Notes under the pieces: generated by a model | What the model was told of the DNA's origin: nothing | The model's database searches: none | The model's input: the letters and a program-made list of their open reading frames with translations, nothing else | Made by a program: the position numbers and the translations under genes | Source: Sulfurovum sp. | GTDB lineage: Bacteria > Campylobacterota > Campylobacteria > Campylobacterales > Sulfurovaceae | Assembly (NCBI GenBank): GCA_027049035.1 | Contig: JALTVI010000024.1 | Span: 1-64,000, forward strand | Direction: 5' to 3' | Length of the DNA stretch: 64,000 nucleotides | Part shown: positions 17,473 to 26,945 of the stretch, piece after piece | Layout: every line of letters begins with the position of its first letter | Position numbering within the stretch: position 1 is the stretch's first letter

Positions 17473-17547
17473 TGGCTCCGGCACCAGGATTCGAACCTGG
17501 GACCAAATGATTAACAGTCATCTACTCTACCGCTGAGCTATGCCGGA
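17473..17547 (-). tRNA. tRNA-Asn (GTT), copy 2
   Basis: On the minus strand it begins TCCGGCA and ends TGCCGGA, G, CCA. The anticodon arm is the same as copy 1, with anticodon GTT. The acceptor stem (TCCGGCA/TGCCGGA) and T stem (CCAGG/CCTGG) differ from copy 1 by compensated changes, so both genes look functional. It is the upstream member of the pair and probably the first in a shared precursor. Confidence 0.95.
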
Positions 17548-17615
17548 ATCGTTACATACACTATGTTTTGTGGAGTGAGATTATAGAGAAAATGTCCTTT
17601 AAAGTCAAGGGTTTT

Positions 17616-18527
17616 TCAAGCCTTTTTGTAAAAAATAACACCATTAGAGTCTACCGGTACGATTTTCCCCTCATTTTTCAAAAGCAAGAAGCGTTTTTGG
17701 CTCTCTTTATCCATCAAAGCTTCAATGTCCTCTTGCGTGAGCGGACGCTTGGCAAGCGTATCAAGTATCTCCTCTTCGGAATAATGCGAGGGAGAAACTT
17801 CAGCCTTTTTCCTTGAAGCGATATAGAGTGGCAGTGACGGATCGAACCGATGGCTAAGCGCTAACAGTGTTTCATAGCTGACAGGCTTGACATCGAATGC
17901 CGGCGGACGATCTATGGTACCAAGGTCTATGCGGTCAGGGCGCAGTTTCAGCAGGTAGCCGTTGAGTGCCGCAATCTCTTCAGCTCTGTCGTTGAGGGAG
18001 GCGACAACGAGTATTTCGATGATTAACGCACCTTTGTACTTCTCTTTGAAAGCGAGCATCCCCTCCTTGATGCGCTCCACATCGATCCCCTCGTGCGAAC
18101 GGTCCAGCTTCCTGAGGCACTTCTGTGTCGCACAGTCAAGCGACAGCTTCACTTCGTCAAACTTCAGCAACACTTCCTGCACTTTTTCATCATCGATCGT
18201 CGCGGCATTGGAGAGGATAAGGGTCTTTGTATCACCCTTGATTTTGTTAATCTCTTCTATCAACTCACCCAGATATGGATAGAGTGTCGGCTCACCGTTG
18301 GCAGTCACTGTCAGTACATCGATATCGCCATACTCCTGCAAGCCCCCTTTGACGGCTTTGACGATCACTTCAACCGGAAGCACCTCATCCTGCTTCGCCA
18401 TCGTCTTTGCAGGGTCGAGCTCGCAGTAGAGACAGTCGAAGTTGCACTGTTTCTTGCCGGGGCTCAGGTCAATGCCAAGGGATTTGCCGAATCGACGGGA
18501 GGATATCGGTCCAAAAATGATACTCAT
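17616..18527 (-). CDS. Radical SAM protein (COG0731-like)
   Basis: A 303-residue radical SAM enzyme. The [4Fe-4S] cluster motif CNFDCLYCE (CxxxCxxC) follows ISSRRFGKSLGIDLSPGKKQ near the N-terminus. VTANGEPTLYP (the GGE-type SAM motif) and VKLSLDCATQ support the TIM-barrel. The C-terminal region contains a small helical domain (SEEEILDTLAKRPLTQEDI). COG0731-type proteins are related to wyosine-type tRNA enzymes, but the substrate here is unknown. It is preceded by a hairpin (18531-18552) and a short tandem array. Confidence 0.8.
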   Translation of the reverse strand: MSIIFGPISSRRFGKSLGIDLSPGKKQCNFDCLYCELDPAKTMAKQDEVLPVEVIVKAVKGGLQEYGDIDVLTVTANGEPTLYPYLGELIEEINKIKGDTKTLILSNAATIDDEKVQEVLLKFDEVKLSLDCATQKCLRKLDRSHEGIDVERIKEGMLAFKEKYKGALIIEILVVASLNDRAEEIAALNGYLLKLRPDRIDLGTIDRPPAFDVKPVSYETLLALSHRFDPSLPLYIASRKKAEVSPSHYSEEEILDTLAKRPLTQEDIEALMDKESQKRFLLLKNEGKIVPVDSNGVIFYKKA

Positions 18528-18546
18528 ACTTTTGCCTTTGGCAAAA

Positions 18547-18575
18547 AGTGATAGTGATAGTGGATAGTGATAGTA
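18547..18575 (+). repeat. Tandem array AGTGAT/AGTGGAT, left of the four-helix gene
   Basis: Units of 6, 6, 7 and 6 bases (AGTGAT, AGTGAT, AGTGGAT, AGTGAT) lie just behind the four-helix-bundle gene. A matching array in opposite orientation lies on its other side (18951-18975). Confidence 0.75.
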
Positions 18576-18582
18576 TAATTCA

Positions 18583-18936
18583 TTACATCTCTTTCTTTTT
18601 TAGGGCATTGATTAAGCCGTTTAGCATACGTCGTATCTCACTAATTTCTTTAAAATAGTAATCGAGATCTTGAAAAAAACCGATATTTCTGCCTATAATC
18701 AACTGTGTTTCAAGCTCTGAAGCAGAACCTAATGCAATATAAAGAAACTGAATAAACTCTTTTGTCGTATTGCGTCCACTTCCCTCTGCAATATTCGAAG
18801 GTATAGAGACTGCACACCGCTTCATCTGATCCGATAATGCATACAGTTCCTCTTTTGGAAGTGTTCTTGCCAATTGGTAAATATCAGTTACCAGTTGAAT
18901 AGAACGCTGCCAGACAACAAGCTCTTTATAGTCCAT
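18583..18936 (-). CDS. Four-helix bundle protein (S23/TIGR02436 family)
   Basis: A 117-residue helical protein with the family opening KELVVWQRSIQLVTDIYQLA, then LPKEELYALSDQMKRCAVSI, PSNIAEGSGR and GSASELETQLIIG. Related proteins are encoded in rRNA intervening sequences and at scattered intergenic sites; their function is unclear. Here it is a single gene flanked by two short tandem arrays in inverted orientation, suggesting a mobile cassette. It has no evident link to the neighbouring hemE or radical SAM genes. Confidence 0.85.
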   Translation of the reverse strand: MDYKELVVWQRSIQLVTDIYQLARTLPKEELYALSDQMKRCAVSIPSNIAEGSGRNTTKEFIQFLYIALGSASELETQLIIGRNIGFFQDLDYYFKEISEIRRMLNGLINALKKKEM

Positions 18937-18950
18937 ACTAACACTTCTAT

Positions 18951-18975
18951 ATCACTGTCACTATCAACTATCACT
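18951..18975 (-). repeat. Tandem array, right of the four-helix gene
   Basis: Read on the plus strand the units are ATCACT, GTCACT, ATCAACT, ATCACT. They are the reverse complement of the left array's unit, so the four-helix gene sits between inverted arrays. Immediately to the right is the hairpin overlapping the hemE stop. Confidence 0.75.
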
Positions 18976-19000
18976 GCAAAAAGCGTTTAACGCTTTTTGC
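18976..19000 (-). terminator. Hairpin overlapping the hemE stop codon
   Basis: GCAAAAAGCG and CGCTTTTTGC form a perfect 10-bp stem with a 5-base loop. The hemE stop (18987-18989) lies in the loop. The stem contains a T-run on the minus strand, so it may end the hemE transcript, although the arrangement is unusual for an intrinsic terminator. Confidence 0.4.
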
Positions 19001-20036
19001 TGACCCTGTGACACTCTTTCACAAAATGCTTCGCATTCTCTACAGGTACATCAGGCAGTATGCCGTGTCCGAGGTTGAAGATGTGGCGTTTGCCGCCCAT
19101 GATCTCCTGGAGTGCTTCGACACACTCGGTTGTTGCCTCTTTGGAGTAGAGGCGGCAGGGTTCCATATTGCCCTGAAGGACATATTTGTCTCCCAGCTTC
19201 TCTTTGGCAAGTGCCATCGGCGTTCCCCAGTCGATTCCCATGACATCGAAGTTGCCATAGACCAGTCCGCGCTCGATGAAGGCTGCAACGCCTTTTGGGA
19301 AGAGAATGATCGGAACTTCGGGATATTTCGCCTTGAGGTGATCGACGATCTCGATCATATACTTCCAGCTGAACTCATCGTATTTGCTCGGTTCGATGGC
19401 TGCTGCCCAGCTGTCGAAGATCTGCACGACATCGACCCCCGATTCAATTTGCTTTTCCATATAGTACTTGACCACTTCGGTCACTTTAGCAAGAATGTTG
19501 TGCAGCAGCTCAGGGTTGGAGTACATCATCTTTTTACAGATATTGTAGGTCTTCGTCCCCTGCCCCTCTATCATATAGGTCGCCAGTGTCCACGGCGCAC
19601 CGGTAAAACCGATGAGTGCTTTTTCATCACCGCGGGCGTCAAGCTGCTCTCTAAGCAGTTTGATCGTGTCATAGACATAGGTCAGCTTTTCTGCCGCCTC
19701 TTCGCCCCCGATGAGTCTGTCCAGGTCCTCCTGTGTCTTGATAGGGTCGGAGAACTTCGGTCCTTCGCCTTTGACAAAACTCAGATCCATTCCCATCTCA
19801 TCGGGGATGACCAGAATATCGCTGAAAAGAATCGCCGCGTCGACACCTACGATGTCAAGCGGCTGAATGGTCACTTCGGCTGCTTTCTCCGGGTCATGGC
19901 AGAGGTCAAGAAAGCTTCCCGCCTCAGCACGTACTTTCATATATTCCGGCAGGTAGCGTCCCGCCTGTCTCATCATCCATACCGGTGTGTACGGTGTCTC
20001 TTTGCCCAAACAGGCATCTACAAAAATCTTACTCAT
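18987..20036 (-). CDS. hemE: Uroporphyrinogen decarboxylase
   Basis: A 349-residue enzyme of normal family length. It shows [16 protein letters not shown] near the N-terminus (substrate-binding Arg), [29 protein letters not shown], and the C-terminal [16 protein letters not shown] with the conserved histidine. It decarboxylates the four acetate side chains of uroporphyrinogen III to coproporphyrinogen in the cytoplasm, feeding heme synthesis; hemH lies at 63 kb. Its ATG overlaps the stop of the upstream membrane gene by one base. Confidence 0.96.
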   Translation of the reverse strand: MSKIFVDACLGKETPYTPVWMMRQAGRYLPEYMKVRAEAGSFLDLCHDPEKAAEVTIQPLDIVGVDAAILFSDILVIPDEMGMDLSFVKGEGPKFSDPIKTQEDLDRLIGGEEAAEKLTYVYDTIKLLREQLDARGDEKALIGFTGAPWTLATYMIEGQGTKTYNICKKMMYSNPELLHNILAKVTEVVKYYMEKQIESGVDVVQIFDSWAAAIEPSKYDEFSWKYMIEIVDHLKAKYPEVPIILFPKGVAAFIERGLVYGNFDVMGIDWGTPMALAKEKLGDKYVLQGNMEPCRLYSKEATTECVEALQEIMGGKRHIFNLGHGILPDVPVENAKHFVKECHRVSKKR

Positions 20037-20599
20037 CAGTGGCTGTCTCCCTTATGCATAAAATAGAACGCCAGTGCCAGCGCCAAAATGGCACCCGCAA
20101 GGGCGAGCATGTCCATGGCACCACCATAGGTCGTGTGCATGGCACGCTTGAAAAAGCCAACGATGAGCACCATAATGATCACCTTGGCAAGCTTGTCCTT
20201 GAGTTCGTCAAGCGAATGGATCTCCAGAATCTTGGAAGCCGCACTGCGCTCTGCCACATCGATCTTGGAGATGAAGAGCTCGTAGAGCCCGAATCCGAAA
20301 ATAAAGAGTACGATCGCTATCAGATAAAGGTCGATGGCACCGATGAGCTCGGCAACTATTTTCTCGTGAAAATTGGGAATGTGCCCGGCGTGTCCAAAGT
20401 AGTTCGTAAAGACCGTACCGGCCACATGCCATACATCCACGCTGGCAACGATGAAGAGCGCGATCCCGCCTATCATACTGAAGATGACTGCCAGAAGCAC
20501 GAAAAAGCGCGTGCCCCAGAGCAGACTCTCAAATCCGCGTTCAATCAGAGACTGGTCAGCCGTATCTGCCTGATACTCTTCTGTCTGTTTCTCATCCAT
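20036..20599 (-). CDS. YqhA family inner-membrane protein
   Basis: A 187-residue protein resembling the YqhA family (PF03350). It shows [30 protein letters not shown], a second membrane pair ([22 protein letters not shown]), the soluble [31 protein letters not shown] and a C-terminal membrane helix ending in YFMHKGD. The function of this family is unknown. It lies in a run asd, yqhA, hemE with 3-base and -1-base spacing, so it is co-transcribed with housekeeping genes. Confidence 0.8.
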   Translation of the reverse strand: MDEKQTEEYQADTADQSLIERGFESLLWGTRFFVLLAVIFSMIGGIALFIVASVDVWHVAGTVFTNYFGHAGHIPNFHEKIVAELIGAIDLYLIAIVLFIFGFGLYELFISKIDVAERSAASKILEIHSLDELKDKLAKVIIMVLIVGFFKRAMHTTYGGAMDMLALAGAILALALAFYFMHKGDSH

Positions 20600-20602
20600 G
20601 AA

Positions 20603-21640
20603 CTACACATCCTCCTGAAGCTTGATCCACTTCTGCGCGATACGCACGGCATTGGTCGCCGCACCGACGCGTACCTGGTCCGCCACACCCCACATATGGA
20701 GGATATTCTCGGCAAAGATATCTTTTCTGATACGCCCGACGTAGGTGTAGTCGGTATCGGTTGCAGTGATCGGCATAGGGTATTCACCCTTCTCCAGATC
20801 ATCGACGACTTTGACATTCTCGAAGTTTGCCAACGCCTCTCTTGCCTCTTCTACACTTACATCAACGCCTTCTTTAAACGTTATAGTGATCGACTCGGAG
20901 TGTGAACGCAGTACCGGCACACGGACACAGGTAGCGGAGACGGCAAAGTCGGTATGCATGATCTTGTTGGTCTCGTTGACCATCTTCATCTCCTCTTTGG
21001 TGTAGCCGTTCTCCATCGGTTTATCGATCTGGGGAATGACATTGAGTGCGATCTGGTGGCTGAAAGCTTCAATTTCTGTCTCGTCGAGTTTGAATGCAAA
21101 GAAGTCCTTCATCTGCATCACCAGCTCTTCCATACCCTTTTTGCCCGCACCCGAAACCGCCTGGTAGGTACTCACATCGACACGCTTGATACCGTAGAGA
21201 TCGTCAAGCGGCTTGAGCAGCTGCACCATCTGAATGGTCGAACAGTTGGGGTTGGCGATGATACCGGTATCTTCCCACAGTTCTATATCTTCAGGGTTGA
21301 CTTCAGGCACGACAAGCGGTACATCCGGATCCATACGGAAGTGTGACGTGTTGTCGATGACCACAGCTCCTGCTTCGACCGCATACTTGGCATAGTGCGC
21401 GGAGATGCTTCCCCCTGCGCTGAAAAACGCGATGTCGATGTCGCGTCCTTCAAAGACAGTCTCTGTCAACTCTTCAATCTTGTAGGTTTTCCCCTGACAC
21501 TCCACTTCCACACCGACACTGTTCGCACTTGCCAGTGGAAGCACGCTGTTGATAGGAAACTTCACCTCGTCCAGTACTCTAAAAAGCTCTTCACCCACGG
21601 CACCGGAAGCACCGACGACTGCTACATTGTATTTTTTCAT
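20603..21640 (-). CDS. asd: Aspartate-semialdehyde dehydrogenase
   Basis: A 345-residue enzyme making aspartate semialdehyde for lysine, threonine, methionine and diaminopimelate. The NADP-binding GASGAVGEELFRVLDE is at the N-terminus. The catalytic Cys lies in IIANPNCSTIQMV, and RVPVLRSHSES carries substrate-binding and catalytic Arg and His residues. It follows gyrA with a one-base gap and precedes the YqhA gene, forming a minus-strand operon gyrA-asd-yqhA-hemE. Confidence 0.95.
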   Translation of the reverse strand: MKKYNVAVVGASGAVGEELFRVLDEVKFPINSVLPLASANSVGVEVECQGKTYKIEELTETVFEGRDIDIAFFSAGGSISAHYAKYAVEAGAVVIDNTSHFRMDPDVPLVVPEVNPEDIELWEDTGIIANPNCSTIQMVQLLKPLDDLYGIKRVDVSTYQAVSGAGKKGMEELVMQMKDFFAFKLDETEIEAFSHQIALNVIPQIDKPMENGYTKEEMKMVNETNKIMHTDFAVSATCVRVPVLRSHSESITITFKEGVDVSVEEAREALANFENVKVVDDLEKGEYPMPITATDTDYTYVGRIRKDIFAENILHMWGVADQVRVGAATNAVRIAQKWIKLQEDV

Positions 21641-21641
21641 C

Positions 21642-24161
21642 TTATTCCAATCCTAAATCTAAAGTGTTTTGAGGCGCTTCACCGCTTTCGCCTTCACTGT
21701 TCTCTTCAGCCTCTTCCGGCTTCTCCTCTTTCTGGCACTTCGCCATAGAAACGACAATATCTTTCTTGTCAACGGTTACGACCTTCACACCGGAGGTGTT
21801 ACGTCCCGCTTTTCTAATCTGCTCCATATCGACACGGATCATCTTGCCTACACTGGTCAGACACATCAGGTCCTTGTCCTCTTCGACAAGTACAACGCCG
21901 ACCACATCACCGGTTTTTGGTGTCAGTTTCATAGAGATGACACCTTTACCCGCACGGTTCTGCTCACGGTACTCAGAAGCAGTAGTACGCTTGCCAAGTC
22001 CCTTTTCGGAGAGCATCAGCAGTTCGTCCTCTTCGGAATTGATTGTCGTCGCGCCGCATACATAGTCGCCGTCGATCTTGAATTTGATCGCCGTCACACC
22101 GCGTGAGACACGCCCGATCTCTCTTGCATCTTCAACCCTGAAGCGGATACACAGCCCCTTCTTTGTTGCCACAAAGAGCCACTTCGTCTCAGGTGTAACA
22201 ATCTTTGCGGTGACGATCTCATCATCCTCGTCCAGGTTGATTGCACGCACTCCGTTGCTTCGGATGTTGGAGTACTCAGAGAGGTTGGTACGCTTGACAA
22301 TACCGTTCTTGGTAAAGAAGACCAGCGACTTGCTCTCATCGAAGTCCGTTGTCGGGATAATCGCCATAATCTTCTCGTCCGGCTGCAGGTTGATCAGGTT
22401 GACCACCGCTTTACCTTTTGCCGTACGTGAGCCTTCCGGAATACGGTAGACCTTCAGCCAGTAGAGCTGTCCTCTGTCGGTGACGAACATCAGCGTATCG
22501 TGCGTATTGGAGGTAAAGAAGCTCTCGATGAAGTCGTCATCGTAGGTGGTTACGGCTGTCTTGCCCTTGCCGCCTCTATGCTGCTTCTCGTACATCTTCA
22601 CCGGTACACGCTTAATGTACCCTCTATGCGTGATGGTAACGACCATCGGCTCGTTTGGAATAAGATCTTCAATGTCTATGTCATCATAGTCATCGACAAT
22701 CTCTGTCTTACGCTCAGTCGCATACTTCTCACCGATTTCAACAAGCTCTTCACGGATGATCGCGTTGATCTTCGCTTCGGATTTGAGAATACCCTCAAGC
22801 TCTTCGATCTTCTTGAGCAGCTCGGCAAGCTCGTTTTCGATCTTTTCGATCTCAAGACCGGTCAGACGGCGCAGACGCATCTCCAAAATCGCCTTCGCCT
22901 GGATCTCTGAGAGTTTGAAGCGCTCCATCAGGTTGTTGCGCGCATCTTCGTCATCAGACGAACTTCTGATGATTTTGATGACCTCGTCGATGTTGTCTAC
23001 CGCAATCTTGAGACCTTCGAGTATGTGCGCTCTGGCACGCGCCTTCTCAAGGTCGAAGATCGTACGGCGGATGACAACTGTCTTCCTGTGGTTGAGGAAG
23101 AGGTCGAAAAGCTCAAGCAGGTTAAATACTTTGGGCTCTTTATTGTTGATCGCAAGCATGATGATCCCGAACGTTACCTGCATCTGTGTGGACTTGAAGA
23201 GGTTGTTAAGCACAATCTCGCTCATCGCATCACGCTTGAGTTCCAGTACGACACGAATACCTTCACGGTCGGACTCGTCACGGATCTCACTGATACCCTC
23301 TATCTGCTTGTCGCGCACCAGCTGTGCGATGTTCTCGATGAGTCGCGCTTTGTTGACCTGGTAGGGAAGCTCATCGATAATGATGACCTCTTTGTTGCCC
23401 TTCTGCTCGATGTGTGTCTTGGCACGCACTTTGATACGTCCGCGCCCGGTGGTGTAGGCATCAGTAATCCCCTTACGGCCGAAGATGATACCCCCTGTAG
23501 GGAAGTCCGGTCCGTGTACGACCTTCATCACCTCTTCGACAGTCACCTCAGGGTTATCGATACGCATTACCAATGCATCAACCAGTTCGTTCAGACGGTG
23601 CGGCGGAATGTTCGTCGCCATACCGACGGCGATACCGCTAGAGCCGTTGAGCAGCAGGTTGGGTACGCGTGAGGGGAGCACATCGGGCTCGACCATCGAG
23701 TCATCGTAGTTGGGTACGAAATCGACCGTGTCTTTTTCAATGTCGCTTAGCAGCTCTTCTGCAATCTTTGTCATACGCGCTTCGGTATATCGCATCGCAG
23801 CAGCGTTGTCGCCGTCGATGGAGCCGAAGTTACCCTGACCGTCCACCAGCGGTGCCTGCATCGAGAAATCCTGTGCCATACGCACCAGCGCATCATAGAC
23901 TGCAGTATCACCGTGCGGGTGATACTTACCGATGACATCTCCGACGATACGCGCAGACTTCTTGTATGGTGCGCGGTGGGAGAGGTTCAGGTCGTTCATC
24001 GCATACAAAATACGTCTGTGTACGGGTTTGAGCCCGTCACGCGCATCGGGAAGCGCTCTTCCGATGATGACACTCATCGAGTAATCAAGATAGCTTGTCT
24101 TGATACTCTCTTCTATCAGTACCTCTTCGGTACTCTGTCCGTCTTCAAACAAATCAGCCAT
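21642..24161 (-). CDS. gyrA: DNA gyrase subunit A
   Basis: An 839-residue protein with the usual GyrA order: winged-helix/tower domain, catalytic Tyr125 in [10 protein letters not shown], the quinolone-determining region [13 protein letters not shown] with Thr86 and Asp90, and a six-bladed C-terminal beta-pinwheel (repeats such as [20 protein letters not shown] holding the GyrA box). The tail is acidic and low complexity ([19 protein letters not shown]). Thr86 is the wild-type residue in Campylobacter, so no resistance change is visible. It begins the asd-yqhA-hemE transcript. Confidence 0.97.
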   Translation of the reverse strand: MADLFEDGQSTEEVLIEESIKTSYLDYSMSVIIGRALPDARDGLKPVHRRILYAMNDLNLSHRAPYKKSARIVGDVIGKYHPHGDTAVYDALVRMAQDFSMQAPLVDGQGNFGSIDGDNAAAMRYTEARMTKIAEELLSDIEKDTVDFVPNYDDSMVEPDVLPSRVPNLLLNGSSGIAVGMATNIPPHRLNELVDALVMRIDNPEVTVEEVMKVVHGPDFPTGGIIFGRKGITDAYTTGRGRIKVRAKTHIEQKGNKEVIIIDELPYQVNKARLIENIAQLVRDKQIEGISEIRDESDREGIRVVLELKRDAMSEIVLNNLFKSTQMQVTFGIIMLAINNKEPKVFNLLELFDLFLNHRKTVVIRRTIFDLEKARARAHILEGLKIAVDNIDEVIKIIRSSSDDEDARNNLMERFKLSEIQAKAILEMRLRRLTGLEIEKIENELAELLKKIEELEGILKSEAKINAIIREELVEIGEKYATERKTEIVDDYDDIDIEDLIPNEPMVVTITHRGYIKRVPVKMYEKQHRGGKGKTAVTTYDDDFIESFFTSNTHDTLMFVTDRGQLYWLKVYRIPEGSRTAKGKAVVNLINLQPDEKIMAIIPTTDFDESKSLVFFTKNGIVKRTNLSEYSNIRSNGVRAINLDEDDEIVTAKIVTPETKWLFVATKKGLCIRFRVEDAREIGRVSRGVTAIKFKIDGDYVCGATTINSEEDELLMLSEKGLGKRTTASEYREQNRAGKGVISMKLTPKTGDVVGVVLVEEDKDLMCLTSVGKMIRVDMEQIRKAGRNTSGVKVVTVDKKDIVVSMAKCQKEEKPEEAEENSEGESGEAPQNTLDLGLE

Positions 24162-24333
24162 TCTCTTCCTTTGGGTTTGTAAAGTGTGTTGATTTTACCG
24201 TAATAAATGTTAATAAATGGGATGAAAATGGCTTAAAATCGATTTTAGAGGGGTTTATGGGGATTTTTGGGATTTTGGTGGATTTTTGGTTAACATAATA
24301 TATGGGTTAAAAATGCCTTTATCAATCTTCTTT

Positions 24334-24456
24334 GCTACCTTTTTAAAAAAGGTAGCACCAAAAGCGTCACTTCTGCAATTGTGCGGACGATGCTTTATAC
24401 GCCGTGCTTCGCACATATGGGCGCAACAGCATCTGCACAAAGAGTGCAGAAGTGAC
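24334..24456 (-). repeat. Structured intergenic element, family A copy 1
   Basis: On the minus strand a 12-bp outer stem (TGCAGAAGTGAC complement pairing, 24445-24456 with 24366-24377) encloses a conserved 24-base bulged hairpin (24400-24423; CGCC, bulge CATAT, GTGC-GAA-GCAC, GGCG). A second hairpin follows at 24334-24356 (GCTACC, T5/A6, GGTAGC). The same layout occurs at 49942-50063 and 51877-52003. The outer stem sequence differs in each copy but stays fully paired. It lies between the thioredoxin-like gene and gyrA, in the same direction as both. Confidence 0.85.
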
Positions 24457-24483
24457 AACGAAGTAAAGATACAATAGCTTTCT

Positions 24484-24511
24484 GAGCACTACACGCTGAA
24501 CACTGAACGCT
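24484..24511 (+). repeat. Heptameric array (GARCRCT)
   Basis: Four 7-base units: GAGCACT, ACACGCT, GAACACT and GAACGCT. It sits on the 5' side (minus-strand sense) of family A copy 1. Related arrays lie at 27742-27764, 46375-46402 and 51787-51814. Confidence 0.75.
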
Positions 24512-24534
24512 GCCAAACAGCCACGCTGTTTGGC
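24512..24534 (-). terminator. Hairpin directly behind the thioredoxin-like gene
   Basis: GCCAAACAG and CTGTTTGGC form a perfect 9-bp stem with a 5-base loop, directly abutting the stop codon of the gene at 24535. There is no U-run, so it may be a 3'-end protecting structure rather than a classic intrinsic terminator. The rest of 24162-24333 shows only an AT-rich leader for gyrA. Confidence 0.45.
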
Positions 24535-24852
24535 TTACTCCGTCATCATCGCATAGGGGCGTTTAAGCTGTTCGGTCATTTTGTGCAGGCTTACGGCTCT
24601 GCCCTCTCTGATGAATTCACGTCCGTCAAGAAAAACAATCATTGTCGGTACCGAAAAGACCTGGAAGTGCGCAGAGATTTCAGGGTTTTCGTGGGCATCG
24701 AGGTAGATCTGTCTGATTTTGGGAAACTCGCTGTCAAAGAGCTCTTTGAACTTCGGTCTGAGTGCGTGGCAGACGTTACAGTTCTCTCCGGAGAAGTAGA
24801 GGAGTACCCCTATCTCCGTTCTTATGATATTTTGTACTTCTTCTAATGTCAT
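24535..24852 (-). CDS. Thioredoxin-like protein with CNVC motif
   Basis: A 105-residue single-domain thioredoxin fold. The redox motif is SGENCNVCHALRPKF (CNVC in place of CGPC). The cis-Pro loop is FSVPTMIVFLDGREF, and YLDAHENPEISAHF matches the standard helix 3 region. There is no signal peptide, so it is cytoplasmic. The altered CxxC dipeptide suggests a specialised partner rather than general thioredoxin. It ends directly at a hairpin. Confidence 0.85.
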   Translation of the reverse strand: MTLEEVQNIIRTEIGVLLYFSGENCNVCHALRPKFKELFDSEFPKIRQIYLDAHENPEISAHFQVFSVPTMIVFLDGREFIREGRAVSLHKMTEQLKRPYAMMTE

Positions 24853-25017
24853 CTTGCTTCCTCACAATTCATTTGCCTAATAAATGATTTTTCACTGATA
24901 ATAATTTTAACCGTACATCTTCCTCTATCGCTACTTGCTTCTGAACATAGTACAAAATACCCATCCATTTAGATATCTTTCATCTTGAGGGGAAGCTTGT
25001 GGGGTACTTGTAGGGCA

Positions 25018-25347
25018 CTAAAGTGCCACAAACAGCGAACAGCGCCCTACCGTCTCCTGCCCGAATGTCTGCATCAGGCGCTGATGGTCGAGTTTGACGT
25101 AGCGGTGCACTTTGCGGTAGAGGTGACGGATGTCCTCCCGGTGGCTCAATGCATAAAAGTCGCGCTCCACCTTTTCAAGGTCAAGCAGGTTCTGTCTGCA
25201 TCGTGCACGCTGAATGCGGTTGAGACGTTCACGCGCCTGCTCCTGCTGCAACTGGTGCTTTAGCCGGTGCAGACGGCTAAAAAAGTGGCGCAGTTCGTTT
25301 TCAAGTTCCCCAACGGGCTGCGTATCGAAACACTCCAATCGGTACAT
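25018..25347 (-). CDS. Hypothetical coiled-coil protein
   Basis: A 109-residue highly charged helical protein. A long coiled coil spans about residues 15-75 (ELENELRHFFSRLHRLKHQL, then QEQARERLNRIQRARCRQNL), followed by DLEKVERDFYALSHREDIRH. I recognise no family. A strong ribosome-binding site (GAAGGAGG) five bases before ATG 25347 supports it as a real gene. The stop codon TAG lies inside the small palindrome GGCACTTTAGTGCC (25014-25027). It stands alone between the thioredoxin-like gene and selO. Confidence 0.55.
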   Translation of the reverse strand: MYRLECFDTQPVGELENELRHFFSRLHRLKHQLQQEQARERLNRIQRARCRQNLLDLEKVERDFYALSHREDIRHLYRKVHRYVKLDHQRLMQTFGQETVGRCSLFVAL

Positions 25348-25406
25348 GATTGCCTCCTTCAATGGATTCTTGTCTCATTATAAGTACTCCCAGCTTAAAA
25401 AAAGTC

Positions 25407-26843
25407 TCACGAACTGCAGCTAAGCTTCGTGTTGCGGTGCTCCTCGGGAGTCGGTCCTGCCCAGCGTTCGAATTCAGGGTGCTCTGCAAACGGATTATGT
25501 GCTATCTTGAACAGGTCGTCTACAAGCGTGTACTTACCATTCTCCGCTGCATCGATGGCTTCCTGAAGCATATAGTTCTTCAGCACATATTTGGGGTTGG
25601 TTTGCAGCATCTTCTGATGACGCTCTTGCGTGCTGCTCTCGTTATGTTTAAGCCTCTCATCGTAACTCTCCAACCACTCCTTCATCGGTGCATGGTAGAG
25701 CCCCAGAGAGAGCAGCGGTTTGTGCTCGCCGGCGTAGCGGCTGAGGGTTCTAAAAAAGAGGGTGTAGTCCACCTGCAGTGCCTGCAGTACGCCAAGCAGG
25801 TGCTTCACAAGGTCCATATCGCTCTCCTCTGCCCCGTCAAGTCCCAGTTTCTGACGCATCTCTTCCAGATATGCGCTGCGGTAAAGCCTGCGGTAGCCGC
25901 TTAGCACCTCTTCCATTTCTCTGGCCTCTATCAGCGGTGAGAGTGCGCTCAAAAGTGCGCGCAGGTTCCACTCGGCGACATCGGGCTGGTTGCCGAAGCT
26001 GTAACGACCGTAGGCGTCGGTGTGGTTGCAGATGTTGTTGTGGTCGTACACATCTAAAAAGGCGTAGGGGCCGTAGTCGATGGTGAGACCGGCAATGGAC
26101 ATATTGTCGGTGTTCATCACCCCGTGGTTGAAGCCCACCGCCTGCCATTTGGCGATCAGTTTTGCCGTACGCTCTACGACCTCTTCAAAAAAACGGAGGT
26201 AGCGGTCGTTTTGGTCCGCCAGATGAGGATAGCTCTCGGCAATGGCATACTCGGTAAGCGCTTTCAGGTCATCAAAGCGCTTCTTGTGGGCAAAATACTC
26301 GAATGTACCAAAACGCACCCAGCTTGGGCTAAGGCGCAGCACGATGGCACCCTTTTCCCACTCCTGCCGGTAGACGGAGTGGTTCGAACCGATGATTGCC
26401 AGTGCGCGGGTCGTCTCTATGTGCAGCCCATGCATCGCTTCACTCATCAGGTACTCCCTAAGCGAAGAGCGCAGCACCGCACGCCCGTCTCCAGAGCGCG
26501 AATACTTCGTCACGCCCGCTCCCTTGAGCTGCAGGTGCCAGCCTTTTAGCGTACCGATGTTCACGGCTCGCCCGTCACCAAGCTGGGGTACGTAGTGGCC
26601 AAACTGGTGCCCGGCATAGCACATTGCAAAGGGTTCGCTGCCTTCCGGATGCCAGCTTCCGTTGACAAATGCCACAAAACGCTCGGTGTGAAGCTCCTCT
26701 TTGTCGATGCCAAGCTCCTCGGCCAGCGGTTCGTTGGCGTGAATGAGGAAAGGGCCTTTGAGCGGTGTGGGTTTGACAGAGTCGTGGCACTCCTGCGGCA
26801 GGGTGAGATAGGGGTTGGTCAGTTTCAGTTCACTCAGTTTCAT
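25407..26843 (-). CDS. selO: Protein adenylyltransferase SelO (YdiU/UPF0061)
   Basis: A 478-residue pseudokinase-fold enzyme of full family length that AMPylates Ser, Thr or Tyr residues. Family segments include FAMCYAGHQFGHYVPQLGDGRAVN, the flipped-ATP binding LKGAGVTKYSRSGDGRAVLRSSLREYLMSEAMHG, GFNHGVMNTDNMSIAGLTIDYGP with the metal-binding Asn and Asp residues, and FGNQPDVAEWNL. The C-terminus ends LSCSS; in many SelO proteins the penultimate position is selenocysteine or cysteine, so the Cys here may be that redox residue. It is a standalone gene. Confidence 0.93.
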   Translation of the reverse strand: MKLSELKLTNPYLTLPQECHDSVKPTPLKGPFLIHANEPLAEELGIDKEELHTERFVAFVNGSWHPEGSEPFAMCYAGHQFGHYVPQLGDGRAVNIGTLKGWHLQLKGAGVTKYSRSGDGRAVLRSSLREYLMSEAMHGLHIETTRALAIIGSNHSVYRQEWEKGAIVLRLSPSWVRFGTFEYFAHKKRFDDLKALTEYAIAESYPHLADQNDRYLRFFEEVVERTAKLIAKWQAVGFNHGVMNTDNMSIAGLTIDYGPYAFLDVYDHNNICNHTDAYGRYSFGNQPDVAEWNLRALLSALSPLIEAREMEEVLSGYRRLYRSAYLEEMRQKLGLDGAEESDMDLVKHLLGVLQALQVDYTLFFRTLSRYAGEHKPLLSLGLYHAPMKEWLESYDERLKHNESSTQERHQKMLQTNPKYVLKNYMLQEAIDAAENGKYTLVDDLFKIAHNPFAEHPEFERWAGPTPEEHRNTKLSCSS

Positions 26844-26909
26844 AGTTAAATGGTATCAATCCCTTCCTTAAACAGTACGCTTCATATTCCGGGTTAAACT
26901 ATTTAGGAG

Positions 26910-26915
26910 TATAAT
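26910..26915 (+). promoter_or_regulatory. -10 box of yebC
   Basis: TATAAT lies 31 bases upstream of the yebC ATG (26946), and AAAAGGAT provides the ribosome-binding site. The divergent selO start is at 26843. Confidence 0.5.
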
Positions 26916-26945
26916 ACGCCCAAGATTGACAAAAGGATACAACCG

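Noticed and set aside
19008-20066. A 350-codon open frame on the plus strand opposite hemE
   Set aside because: It mirrors the hemE frame with no start signal or motif. HemE is complete and conserved on the minus strand.
21642-24161. Quinolone-resistance change in GyrA
   Set aside because: Thr86 and Asp90 are the wild-type residues in Campylobacter, and no substitution is seen in the determining region.
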